Source: Saprospiraceae bacterium
Lineage (GTDB): Bacteria; Bacteroidota; Bacteroidia; Chitinophagales; Saprospiraceae
Length of the DNA stretch: 62,784 nucleotides
Assembly: GCA_022841745.1 (NCBI GenBank)
Contig: JALHQW010000049.1
Coordinates: forward strand, 1-62,784
Direction of reading: 5' to 3'
The first letter of the stretch is position 1. Each line of letters opens with the position of its first letter. Under the pieces are notes generated by a model. It worked only from the letters and a program-made list of their open reading frames with translations, was not told where the DNA came from and searched no databases. Shown piece after piece: positions 43,097-52,400 of the stretch. Both the position numbers and the translations under genes were made by a program.

Positions 43097-44740
43097 ATGA
43101 CGAACAAACTCAACCTCCTCGGTATCAGGATAGGGTTTCGCCCTATCCTGCTGTATCCCACCCTTTCAGGGCTTCCTGCAACACCAAAGCCCCGAAGGGG
43201 CGAAATACCCCAACATAGGGTGAAGCCCTATGCCTTGAAGCCCCATGTTAACCTCCTCATTCTCAGCATCTTATTGCTGCTCACCGCTCCCGTTTTTTCA
43301 CAAAAAAAATACGAGCCCACCTGGGCCAGCATCGACGCACGGCCTGTGCCGGACTGGTTCATGGACGCCAAATTCGGCATCTTCATCCACTGGGGGCCGT
43401 ACTCAGTGCCAGCTTGGGCGCCCGTGGGCACGTACTCCGAGTGGTACCAGTATTGGTTGCAAAACCGCACCTGCTGGGGCAACAACATCACCGACCCGGA
43501 GGTCCTTTTCAAGTACCACAACCAGAACTACGGGCGGCACTACAGCTACTACCAGTTCGGCCAAGACTTCCGGGCGGAGCTTTTCAACCCCGACGAATGG
43601 GCCAAGCTCTTCGAGGATGCCGGGGCGAAATACATCGTGCTCACCTCCAAGCACCACGACGGCTTCTGCCTCTGGCCCAGCGCCGAGGCCAACAAAACCT
43701 GGGGCTTCCCTTGGAACGCAGTGGACTGCGGCCCCAAGCGTGACCTCATCGGCGACCTACAAAAAGCGGTGAAGAAGACCGACGTGAAGTTCGGCCTCTA
43801 CTACTCCATGTACGAATGGTTCAACCCGCTCTGGCTCTCCGACCGTGACAAGTTTGTTGCGGAGCATACCCTGCCGCAACTGAAAGACCTAGTGAACCGC
43901 TACCAGCCCGACATCGTCTGGCCGGACGGCGAATGGGACGCCAGCGACACCACTTGGCGCAGCCGGGAGTTCCTCACTTGGCTTTTCAATGAGAGTGCCG
44001 TGAAGGACAAAGTGGCCGTGAACGACCGCTGGGGCAAAGGCATCCGGCACCACCACGGCGGCTATTTCAGCCCGGAGTACGAGAGCGCCGCCGACCGCAA
44101 GCGCTATTGGGAGGAGTGCCGGGGCATGGGCTTCAGCTTCGGCTACAACCGCCAGGAGGACGCCACGGACTACTCCTCCGTGCAGACCCTCGTGCTCACG
44201 CTCGCCGACATCGTGTCGCACAGCGGCAACCTCCTGCTCGACATCGGGCCAGACGCCAGCGGCAAAATACCGCCCATCATGCAGGACCGACTGCTGGGCA
44301 TCGGGGATTGGCTGAAAACGAACGGCGAGGCCATTTACGATACGGAAAAATGGCGGACGCCCGTGCAGTGGTCGGAGGGCGAGCAGATGACCGCCGAGCA
44401 GTTCAAGGAAAAGTACAACCAAAAGGCTTACATCAGCGCCGATTTCATACTGAAACAGACCGTCAGCCCGGAGCCGGGCATGGCCGTGAAGCAGGTGTTT
44501 TTCACGAAAAAAGGCGAGGCCCTCTATGCCATCACGCCCGTTTTACCGAAGGGAAAAATGGTGCTGAAAAACGTGACCGCCGCAAAGGGCGCACAGGTGA
44601 CGTTGCTCGGCTATAAGGGCAAGCCGCTCGCTTGGACGCAGCAGGGGAAGGATTTGGTCGTCACTGTACCGACGATTGGGCTGGGCGAGATGAAGGAGCA
44701 GGTGGCGTATGCGTTTAAAGTTTCGGCGGTGAAGGGTTGA
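43097..44740 (+). CDS. Alpha-L-fucosidase, GH29 family
   Basis: 547 residues. The catalytic domain opens DWFMDAKFGIFIHWGPYSVP, continues with YIVLTSKHHDGFCLWPS and has DIVWPDGEWD, where Asp277 is the probable nucleophile (family knowledge). It hydrolyses alpha-L-fucosides in the periplasm or at the surface. The N-terminus is unusual: MTNKLNLL is followed by 46 foreign residues and then ILSILLLLTAPVFSQ. Deleting 138 bp between two AACCTCCTC copies rejoins MTNKLNLL to the hydrophobic core as an ideal signal peptide. With the insert the signal sequence is long and proline/arginine-rich and may work poorly. Confidence 0.92.
   Translation: MTNKLNLLGIRIGFRPILLYPTLSGLPATPKPRRGEIPQHRVKPYALKPHVNLLILSILLLLTAPVFSQKKYEPTWASIDARPVPDWFMDAKFGIFIHWGPYSVPAWAPVGTYSEWYQYWLQNRTCWGNNITDPEVLFKYHNQNYGRHYSYYQFGQDFRAELFNPDEWAKLFEDAGAKYIVLTSKHHDGFCLWPSAEANKTWGFPWNAVDCGPKRDLIGDLQKAVKKTDVKFGLYYSMYEWFNPLWLSDRDKFVAEHTLPQLKDLVNRYQPDIVWPDGEWDASDTTWRSREFLTWLFNESAVKDKVAVNDRWGKGIRHHHGGYFSPEYESAADRKRYWEECRGMGFSFGYNRQEDATDYSSVQTLVLTLADIVSHSGNLLLDIGPDASGKIPPIMQDRLLGIGDWLKTNGEAIYDTEKWRTPVQWSEGEQMTAEQFKEKYNQKAYISADFILKQTVSPEPGMAVKQVFFTKKGEALYAITPVLPKGKMVLKNVTAAKGAQVTLLGYKGKPLAWTQQGKDLVVTVPTIGLGEMKEQVAYAFKVSAVKG
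43112..43258 (+). repeat. 138-bp in-frame palindromic insertion with 9-bp direct repeats
   Basis: AACCTCCTC occurs at 43112-43120 and 43250-43258, 138 bp apart (46 codons). Between them are ATAGGGTTTCGCCCTAT and AAGCCCCGAAGGGGC mini-palindromes plus CATAGGGTGAAGCCCTATG. It sits in the signal peptide of the fucosidase. It behaves like a small palindromic element that inserted with a 9-bp target duplication and kept the frame open. Confidence 0.85.
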
Positions 44741-44795
44741 AAACACAGCGATAAACGCCATATTTGCTGAAGCAATTAGTGTTTCCGAAGTGCAT

Positions 44796-47700
44796 ATGGA
44801 TAACAAAAAGTCCCGTGCGTGCATATCGTTGATAGCCCTGCTGTTGTTGGCGGCGGTGTGGCTACATGCCCAGACGCCACGTGTCGAATCACTCACCATT
44901 GCCGACGGCCTGTCACAGGGCATGATTTACGACATCGAGCAGACAGACGACGGCTTCATGTGGTTCGCCACGAAGGACGGGCTGAACCGCTACGATGGCT
45001 ACGGTTTCGAGGTGTTCACCAATGACCCTTTCAACCCGTTTTCCATCGCTGGCAACGACATACACCACATGTTCGAGGACAGCCGGGGCAATCTCTGGGT
45101 TTCTATTGACGGAAAGGGACTGGATGTGTTGGAAAAAAAGTCCGGCAAGTTTTTGCACCTGCCACTCGGCGTGCCTGCTTTCGTGACCGAAACCAGCGAC
45201 GGGGTCATTTGGGTAGGCTCCGACAAGCATTTGCTTCGGCTGCGGTGGCGCAGCGCCCACCTCGATCTGCTGGACTCTCCCAAACTTGACGCTTACATTA
45301 CGGTCGAGCAGATGCCAGTAAATTTCGCCCCTTTCCCACTGCCGATGCAGGTGGAAGCAGAATCGGATGGGTCGCTGCTGATTTCCAGCCCAATAAACGG
45401 ACTTGCCAGGTACAACCCTTCCATTGGCCAGTTGACCAAATTGCATCCCGAAGCCTTTAGCATGCAGTGCCGCACAGACAAGGGCGTTTGGGCGATTAGC
45501 TCTACCTCAGAAGTTTGGTTGATTGAAAAAGGCGGCTCGCCCCGACGGATAAACCTGAACGTGGTGCGCCCCCCTTACGCAACCATTAGGGTCATGTCTG
45601 ACGGGCATGGCAATATCATTGTTTCTGGCACTTCCCTGTACAAAGGCAGCGGTTTTTTCAGATTTTCGGAAGATGAATTGGTACGGAATCGTGAAGTGAA
45701 TCAGGGTGAAAAAGTCTTTGGGTTCGACTTTTTTTCGCCTTGGTCGGAGGTGGATCGCTCTGGCAACCTGTGGGTTGGTACCAGCGGCTACGGTTTGCGA
45801 AAAACGAGCCTCGCCAACCTGCCGTTCCGACACATTTTCCCCGGCATCAGCGTCATTCAAATCATATCCTACAACAATCAGCTTTACCTGCCGATGTCAC
45901 AGGGCGAGGAGTTGTTAGTACTGGAAACGGGCGCTTTGATAAAAACCAAGACGCTGCTTCCCGAAATCACTTACCTGAAATGGGCTATGCAGGCGGACAA
46001 CGGAACGACTTACTTGCTTGGCCTTGGTAATGTGCAAAACATGCACGGGGTTTGGGAGCAACAAAGCATGCTCGGCATCGTCAAAGACGGCAAAACCCGC
46101 TTTCTGAAAGTGAAAGCCTCCGTGAGCTTTTACGGATTCCTGTTCGTGGACTCGAAAAGTCGGGCTTGGGCAAGTGGTACACAGGGGCAACTGTTGTGCT
46201 ACCTGCCAGATGTTGACCGAATCGTCACTTTCGACCTCACACCTTATTTGGGCAACATTTCACAAGCTTACGCTATGTACGAAGATGCCCACCACGACAT
46301 TTGGGTAGGCACGGACAACGGGGCGGAGAAATTGGAAATTGGGAAACTGGAAATTGAGAAATTGGAGACAAATTCGGATGGTGTGATTATTTCCAAATTT
46401 CCAATTTCCCAATTTCAAACGATCCCCTCTGACCCGCAAAGCCTGCGGCACAACTTCGTCACCGCCTTTTGCCCTGACCCACTCGAACCCGAACGCTACC
46501 TCTGGCTCAGTACAAAAGGCGGCGGTCTGAACTTGCTCGACCTGACAACCAACAAATTCGAGCATTTCACCAGCCGCAACAGTGGACTGCCAAATGATGT
46601 GGTGTATGGCATACTGCCCGACGATGCGGGGAACATTTGGGGCAGTACCAACAGGGGACTTTTTCGCCTCACTGCCAGCCAAGCCAACAGCCAACAGCCA
46701 ACAGCCAATCGCACTTATCGCTTCCGCAACTTCCGAGCGTTCGACGGTTTGCAGAGCGATGAGTTCAATACGCTCTCATTTTATAAAGGAAAAGATGGGC
46801 GACTCTATTTCGGCGGGGTGGAAGGCTTGACGGTATTTGACCCTGCAGCCATCGTTGACCGAAAATCTGATGCCCAAGTTCAGTTTACTGGCTTGAAAAT
46901 CAACAACTTGGACGTTGATTATGCTGACGCTTTCCCAACCCAAAATGTGGGCAAACACCCGCTTGACCGACCGCTCCACCGGACGGAGTCGCTCCGGCTC
47001 CAGCACGACCAAAGCACCATCACCATCGATTTTGCGCTGATGGACTTCGTGAACACGAAGGAAAACCGCTACCGCTACCGACTGCACGGCACCGACGATG
47101 ACTGGGTAACGGCGGGCGTCAACCATTCGGTTTCCTACACCAATTTGCCGCCCGGCAGCTACACCTTCGAGGTGCAGGGCAGCATCAGCGGCGGCGAGTG
47201 GAGTAAATCCACTTTCCTGAAAATCAAGGTGTTGCCACCTTGGTGGGCCACTTGGTGGGCTTATTCTTTCTACATGCTGGCGCTCGGCATAGCGGCATAT
47301 TCGTTTTATAAAAATCGCCTGCGGCAAAAAATGGAGCATCAGGAAGCCCTGCGCCTACGGGAGTTGGACGAGTTCAAGAGCCGCTTTTTCACGAACATTA
47401 CCCACGAGTTCCGAACGCCGCTGACGGTGATAATTGGAAATTTGGAAATCATGAAATTGGAAATTGGAAAAGTGGTCACACAATTTCCAATTTACTCACG
47501 TGAATCTTCGATTTCTCAATTTCTAATTTCTAAAATAGGCATGACCCGCCGCAATGCCGAGAGCCTCCTTCGCCTCATCAACCAGATTTTGGATTTGGCA
47601 AAACTGGAGTCCAACTCCTTGAAAATGAACTATGTACGAGGCGACGTACTGCCATACCTGCGCTACATCAGTGAGAGCCTGCACTCCTTCGCCAATGCGC

Positions 47701-49085
47701 AGAACGTGATGGTGCGGGTGGAAAGCAGCGAAGCCGAAATCGTCATGGACTACGACCCAGAGCGCCTGCTGCAAATCGTGCATAACCTGCTGTCGAACGC
47801 CATCAAGTTCACGCCGAGCGGGGGCAGGGTGGATTTACGAGTTACGATTGACGAATTACGATTAGAGGTGGCTGCGTCCCCAATCGTAAATCGTAAATCG
47901 TCACTCGTAATTCAAGTTGTTGACACGGGCGTCGGCATTCCCGAAGGGGATTTGCCGAAGGTCTTCGACCGCTTTTATCAAGCTAAAAACCAAGAACACT
48001 CGAAGGCGGGCGGCACGGGCATCGGGCTGAGCTTGACGAAGGAACTGGTGAGGGCAATGGGCGGTGAAATCAATGTGGATAGCGAGGTAGGGAAGGGGAC
48101 GACGTTCAAGGTGCAGTTGCCCTTGGTGCAATCACCCCTGACCCCTAAAGGGGGACCTGCGTCGGGAAGTTCATCGGTAATTCAAAAATTTGAAAATACA
48201 GCAAAAGTTGATGGATTAGGTTCCCCCTCCAGGGGAGCAGGGGGTGTGATGGGTGAGGGGAATCACATCCTCCTCATAGAAGACAACCCAGACGTGGTGG
48301 AATACCTGGCCACATGCCTAAACTCCCCTCTCCTCGCAGAGCCTGCCCCGATTATTCGGGGAGAGGTGTCGGGGGCGAGATACCAACTCGACTTCGCCTA
48401 CAATGGCCGGGCGGGCATCGAAAAGGCGCTGGAAACCGTGCCAGACCTCATCATTTCCGATGTGATGATGCCCGAAAAAGACGGCTTCGAGGTCTGCGAT
48501 TTTTTGAAAAACGACGAAAGAAGCAGCCATATCCCCATCGTTTTGCTGACGGCAAAGGCCGACGTGGAGAGCCGCATCGCTGGCCTGAAACGGGGTGCCG
48601 ACGCCTATTTGGCGAAGCCCTTCCACCGGGAAGAACTGCTGGCGACGGTGGCGAACCTGCTGGAGTTGCGGCGGAGGTTGCAAGAGCGGTTTGCGAAGTC
48701 AGCAGTCTTCAGTCCACAGTCCACAGACCACGGGAACCAATCCGCAATCCGCAATCCACAATCCGAAATCGAAGACCTTTTCCTCCAAAAGCTCAACGCC
48801 CAAATTGCGGAGCACCTGAACGACTCCAATTTCGATGGCCCGCAACTGGCCCGGGCGATGGGGCTGAGCGAGGTGCAGCTTTACCGCAAAATAAAGGCGC
48901 TGACGGACAAGTCAACTGCCATTTACATCCGCAGCGTGCGGCTGGCGAAGGGGCGTGAACTGCTGCAAAGCACCCTGATGAACGTGTCGGAAGTGGCATA
49001 CGCAGTGGGCTTCGAAGACCCGAATTATTTTTCCCGCACTTTTTCGCAGGAGTTTGGGGTGGCCCCGAGCGAGGTGCGCAAGTAG
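44796..49085 (+). CDS. Hybrid two-component sensor/regulator (HTCS) with AraC output domain
   Basis: 1429 residues from the ATG at 44796. Order: signal peptide; periplasmic two-component-propeller repeats (LTIADGLSQGMIYDIEQ, FMWFATKDGLNRYDGY); Y_Y_Y domain near residue 785 (NLPPGSYTFEVQGS); one membrane helix near 817-838; HisKA with FFTNITHEFRTPLTV (His870); HATPase with HNLLSNAIKFTP, DTGVGIP and GGTGIGLSLTKELV; receiver with Asp1222 (LIISDVMMPEKDG); C-terminal AraC HTH (VSEVAYAVGFEDPNYFSRTF). It senses a glycan fragment and regulates local genes. About seven repeat-derived stretches are translated within it, two of them inside the HisKA and HATPase domains. Confidence 0.95.
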   Translation: MDNKKSRACISLIALLLLAAVWLHAQTPRVESLTIADGLSQGMIYDIEQTDDGFMWFATKDGLNRYDGYGFEVFTNDPFNPFSIAGNDIHHMFEDSRGNLWVSIDGKGLDVLEKKSGKFLHLPLGVPAFVTETSDGVIWVGSDKHLLRLRWRSAHLDLLDSPKLDAYITVEQMPVNFAPFPLPMQVEAESDGSLLISSPINGLARYNPSIGQLTKLHPEAFSMQCRTDKGVWAISSTSEVWLIEKGGSPRRINLNVVRPPYATIRVMSDGHGNIIVSGTSLYKGSGFFRFSEDELVRNREVNQGEKVFGFDFFSPWSEVDRSGNLWVGTSGYGLRKTSLANLPFRHIFPGISVIQIISYNNQLYLPMSQGEELLVLETGALIKTKTLLPEITYLKWAMQADNGTTYLLGLGNVQNMHGVWEQQSMLGIVKDGKTRFLKVKASVSFYGFLFVDSKSRAWASGTQGQLLCYLPDVDRIVTFDLTPYLGNISQAYAMYEDAHHDIWVGTDNGAEKLEIGKLEIEKLETNSDGVIISKFPISQFQTIPSDPQSLRHNFVTAFCPDPLEPERYLWLSTKGGGLNLLDLTTNKFEHFTSRNSGLPNDVVYGILPDDAGNIWGSTNRGLFRLTASQANSQQPTANRTYRFRNFRAFDGLQSDEFNTLSFYKGKDGRLYFGGVEGLTVFDPAAIVDRKSDAQVQFTGLKINNLDVDYADAFPTQNVGKHPLDRPLHRTESLRLQHDQSTITIDFALMDFVNTKENRYRYRLHGTDDDWVTAGVNHSVSYTNLPPGSYTFEVQGSISGGEWSKSTFLKIKVLPPWWATWWAYSFYMLALGIAAYSFYKNRLRQKMEHQEALRLRELDEFKSRFFTNITHEFRTPLTVIIGNLEIMKLEIGKVVTQFPIYSRESSISQFLISKIGMTRRNAESLLRLINQILDLAKLESNSLKMNYVRGDVLPYLRYISESLHSFANAQNVMVRVESSEAEIVMDYDPERLLQIVHNLLSNAIKFTPSGGRVDLRVTIDELRLEVAASPIVNRKSSLVIQVVDTGVGIPEGDLPKVFDRFYQAKNQEHSKAGGTGIGLSLTKELVRAMGGEINVDSEVGKGTTFKVQLPLVQSPLTPKGGPASGSSSVIQKFENTAKVDGLGSPSRGAGGVMGEGNHILLIEDNPDVVEYLATCLNSPLLAEPAPIIRGEVSGARYQLDFAYNGRAGIEKALETVPDLIISDVMMPEKDGFEVCDFLKNDERSSHIPIVLLTAKADVESRIAGLKRGADAYLAKPFHREELLATVANLLELRRRLQERFAKSAVFSPQSTDHGNQSAIRNPQSEIEDLFLQKLNAQIAEHLNDSNFDGPQLARAMGLSEVQLYRKIKALTDKSTAIYIRSVRLAKGRELLQSTLMNVSEVAYAVGFEDPNYFSRTFSQEFGVAPSEVRK
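46327..46417 (+). repeat. In-frame inverted heptad array a in HTCS (AAATTGG units)
   Basis: AAATTGG, AAATTGG and GAAACTGG units on the left face CCAAATTTCCAATTTCCC on the right. It is translated as KLEIGKLEIEKLE...ISKFPISQF within a propeller blade, about residues 511-541, between WVGTDNGAE and SDPQSLRHNFV, which are normally close together. Confidence 0.88.
46684..46704 (+). repeat. In-frame heptad repeat b in HTCS (CCAACAG x3)
   Basis: Three exact tandem CCAACAG units encode the Gln/Asn-rich stretch ANSQQPTAN. No inverted partner is visible. Confidence 0.85.
47430..47537 (+). repeat. In-frame inverted array c in the HTCS kinase domain
   Basis: AATTGGA units (47432 onward) face CAATTTC and CTAATTTC units. 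It is translated as GNLEIMKLEIGKVV and FPIYSRESSISQFLIS. It lies nine residues after His870, between the first and second HisKA helices, which normally join by a short turn. Confidence 0.88.
47832..47916 (+). repeat. In-frame inverted heptad array d in the HTCS ATPase domain
   Basis: The left arm is ACGAGTT, ACGATTG, ACGAATT, ACGATTA (47837-47864). The right arm is TCGTAAA, TCGTAAA, TCGTCAC, TCGTAAT (47884-47911). It encodes RVTIDELRLEV...NRKSSLVI between the N box and DTGVGIP. Confidence 0.92.
48128..48260 (+). repeat. In-frame inverted repeat e in HTCS (kinase-receiver linker)
   Basis: CAATCACCCCTGACCCCTAA and GGTTCCCCCTCCAGGGGAG, GGGGGTGTGATGG are imperfect complements separated by about 65 nt. 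It forms the linker between HATPase and receiver domains. Confidence 0.8.
48318..48379 (+). repeat. In-frame inverted repeat f in the HTCS receiver domain
   Basis: CTCCCCTCTCCTCGCAGAGC faces GGGGAGAGGTGTCGGGGGCG around CCCCGATTATTCGGGG. It encodes NSPLLAEPAPIIRGEVSGAR between helix 1 and strand 2 of the receiver domain. Confidence 0.88.
48697..48770 (+). repeat. Two adjacent in-frame heptad arrays g in HTCS
   Basis: AGTCAGC, AGTCTTC, AGTCCAC, AGTCCAC, AGACCAC (48697-48731) are followed by TCCGCAA, TCCGCAA, TCCACAA, TCCGAAA (48741-48768). They form the linker between receiver and AraC domains. Confidence 0.92.
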
Positions 49086-49112
49086 CTGATTTTCAGCGCC
49101 TTAAAATTTGCA

Positions 49113-49200
49113 TGAAAGAATAGTCCAGCCCACCTGAAAGAATAATCCAGCCTTTTTTCCCTGCCTGAAAGGATAGTCCAGCCCTTTGAAAGAATGGTGA
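49113..49200. promoter_or_regulatory. Four phased direct repeats, candidate HTCS/AraC binding site
   Basis: TGAAAGAATAGTCCAGCC at 49113, TGAAAGAATAATCCAGCC at 49135, TGAAAGGATAGTCCAGCC at 49166 and TGAAAGAATGGTGA at 49187. Spacings of 22, 31 and 21 bp are close to two, three and two helical turns. Direct repeats on one DNA face are the usual AraC-type operator form. They lie between the HTCS gene and the next plus-strand gene. The rest of 49086-49404 shows only a small GGCCGTCGGCC palindrome near 49203. Confidence 0.65.
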
Positions 49201-49404
49201 AGGCCGTCGGCCTCCCCCTCGCTCCACTTTTGCCGCATCGGTTTTTACATCGGAATGTGGGATTCATTAAATGAAAACAGGTTCAGCACTCCAAAAATGA
49301 ATAGCTGCTTTCCGGTGGAAAAACTGCCCCCGGCCAACCTTGGGGGACGCCCCGCTGGCCGGTCTGAATTCACCTTTTTTTCACCAATCAAAACAACCTG
49401 CACC

Positions 49405-52400
49405 ATGAAAAATGCAGTTTTTCACCACCCTTCCGCTTTTAGGATGTTCCTATTACTCTGCGGTTTTGTCTTCCTTAGGTCTAGTAGCTTGCTGGCCTGT
49501 GAAACGGCCTCTGCCGTCATAACCATTGGGGCCAATAATCCTGGTACGGTACTTTGCCCTGAAACTGTAAAGACCTTATATGTCAATTTAGATAATCCCG
49601 GCCCATCTGATGCTTATCTTTGGTCAGATGGCTCAAATTCTCAAATTATTTTAGCCTACACGGCTGGCACTTATTCCGTCACGGTCACGAACACCACAAC
49701 GGGATGCACAGCGAGTACGAGCATTACCATTGTGAACGACACCGAACCACCTGTGGCTAGGTGTTTTGCAAATGCTGGGGTAACACTAGGTATTGGTACG
49801 TTGAACTTATCCCAAGTGAATGATGGCTCCACCGATAACTGTAGCATATCTTATATGTCAGTGGAACCTGGTGTTTATTATTGCCCAGGCATTTATACCG
49901 CTACATTGACGGTCAGGGATAATTCTAACTTGACCAGCACATGCCAAACATCTGTAGTCGTTGTTGAGGGGCAATCGATAAGTTGGGTCGAATGCCCACA
50001 AACTGCGACCTATAATTTGAGCTATGCTTACCCCTTCTATTTTTGGACGATAGATGCGATTTCCCCCAATACCAGTGACCCTTGTGATGTACAATACTAC
50101 GAATTTAGCCACAATGGATTTGATTGCCAGCAGGCAGGAACCACCGTTCCGTTCATCACTTATGGCGTTGACCAAACCCCTTATGGAGGTTATTCACCAC
50201 AACAATGTACCACGATGGTATCGGTGGTGGACGATGTACCCCCCGTGGCCAGATGCAAGAGCAGCAACTTAAACTTCATCGTGGACGCCACTGGCAACCT
50301 GCAACTGCACACCCAGTCGATTGACGACGGCAGCTCCGACAACTGCAGCATAGAAGCACGGCAACTGAGCCGTTACAACTTCGACTGCGACGATGTGGGC
50401 GGTACCTTCCCCATTACGCTCACGGTTTGGGACATGAGCGGCACGACCAACTCCTGCACGACCAATATTACGGTGAATGACATTTATGACCCCATCGTCG
50501 AGTTCATACCAAATATCGAGGACTTTACCCTGGCGCTCGGTGCCAACGGGCAGGCCACCCTCAGCATGGAGGACTTGACCGTGAGCATAACCGACAACTG
50601 CGGCATCGCTTCGCAAACACTCAGCCGTACCTCCTTCGACTGCGATGACCTTGGCGACCAGCCCGTCTTGTTGACCGTCACCGACGTACACGGCAACTCG
50701 GTCGAAATCGGCATCCTCATCAACGTGGTGGATGAAGCAGCCCCGGTGACCAACTGCAAAAACGCTAACGTGGTGCTCAATGCAAACGGCAACGGCTCTA
50801 TCACAGCAGCAGACATCAACGACGGCAGCTCCGACAACTGCGGCATCGCATCCATGAGCCTCGATTTCACGAACTTCGACTGCAACAGCATCGGTGAACA
50901 AACCGTGACCCTGACAATTTTGGATGCTTCCGATAACCAATCTACTTGCACCGCCACCGTCACCGTCGAAACCCAGCCGCTGGTAGCCCATTGCAACGCA
51001 AACGTCCTACTCCAATTGGACCCCAACGGCAACGGCTCCGTGAACGCCTACTCCGTGAACAGCGGCTCTGAAGGCGGCTGCGGCGAACTGAGCTTCAGCC
51101 TCAATCATACCACCTTCGATTGCGACAACATAGGGCCGAACCCCGTCGTGTTGACCGTCACCGACGTGAATGGCGCCACGAGCACTTGCAACTCCATCAT
51201 CGTGGTGGAAGACTTTGTGGCTCCTGCGGCCATCTGCAATGAAGAACTGACCTTGAATTTGGGTGCTTCCGGCTTTGCCACCATCACCCCTGCATTTATT
51301 GACAATGGCAGCAACGACGCCTGCGGCATCTATCAATTGCAACTCAACAGGACCAGCTTCAATTGTTCGGAGGTTGGGCCGCAGACCGTTCACTTGATTG
51401 CTACGGATGTGCATGGAAACAGCGCAGTATGCAGTGCCACCGTGCACGTGATGGACAACAGCTTTCCAACGGCCCTCTGCAAGAACGCCACTGTCTATCT
51501 CGACGCCAACGGCGAAGGCACACTCGCCGTCAGCAGCGTGAACAACGGCAGCAGCGACAACTGCGGCATCGCAAGCATGACCTTGAGCACAACCAGCTTC
51601 AACTGCTCCAACGTGGGCAACAATACCGTGACGCTGACCGTGTTGGATGCCATCGGCAACATGAGCACTTGCTCCGCAACTATCACCGTGCGGGACTTGG
51701 TGCTGCCAACAATCAGTTGCAATAATATCAACTTGAGCCTGGACGCCGTCACGGGCACTGCCACCCCCACCTTGGCGCAAGTACACGGTGGCAGCTCGGA
51801 TGCTTGCGGGATACATAGCTTTGTTTTCTTTCCAAGCACTTACGATTGCGGCGATGTTGGCACTACATCAACTTATCTGCTGGGCGTGATGGATATGCAC
51901 GGAAACACCAAGACCTGCAATGGAACCATCAACATCGTGGATGAGGCTGCGCCCAATACCCAGTGCCAAAACGTCACCATACAGCTCGATGCCAATGGCA
52001 ACGGCACGATAACCGCAGCGGCAGTCAACAACGGCAGCACCGATATTTGCGGCATCGCCAGCATGACCCTCAGCAAGACCAGTTTCAACTGTCAGAACCT
52101 GGGTGCGAACACCGTCACCCTCACGGTCAAAGACGCCAGCAACAACGCAGGCACTTGCACAGCAACCCTCACCGTGCAAGACAACGTAGCTCCCACCGCA
52201 CTTTGCAAAAACGTCTTCCTCTTGGAACTCGACGCCACTGGCCACGGCAGCACCACAGCGGCAGCAGTGAACAACGGCAGCTCCGACAACTGCGGCATTG
52301 CCAGCATGACATTGAGCAAAACCAATTTTGACTGTTCCAACGCCAACGGATACAACGCCGTGACGCTGACCGTGACGGACGCTAGCGGCAACGTAAGCAG

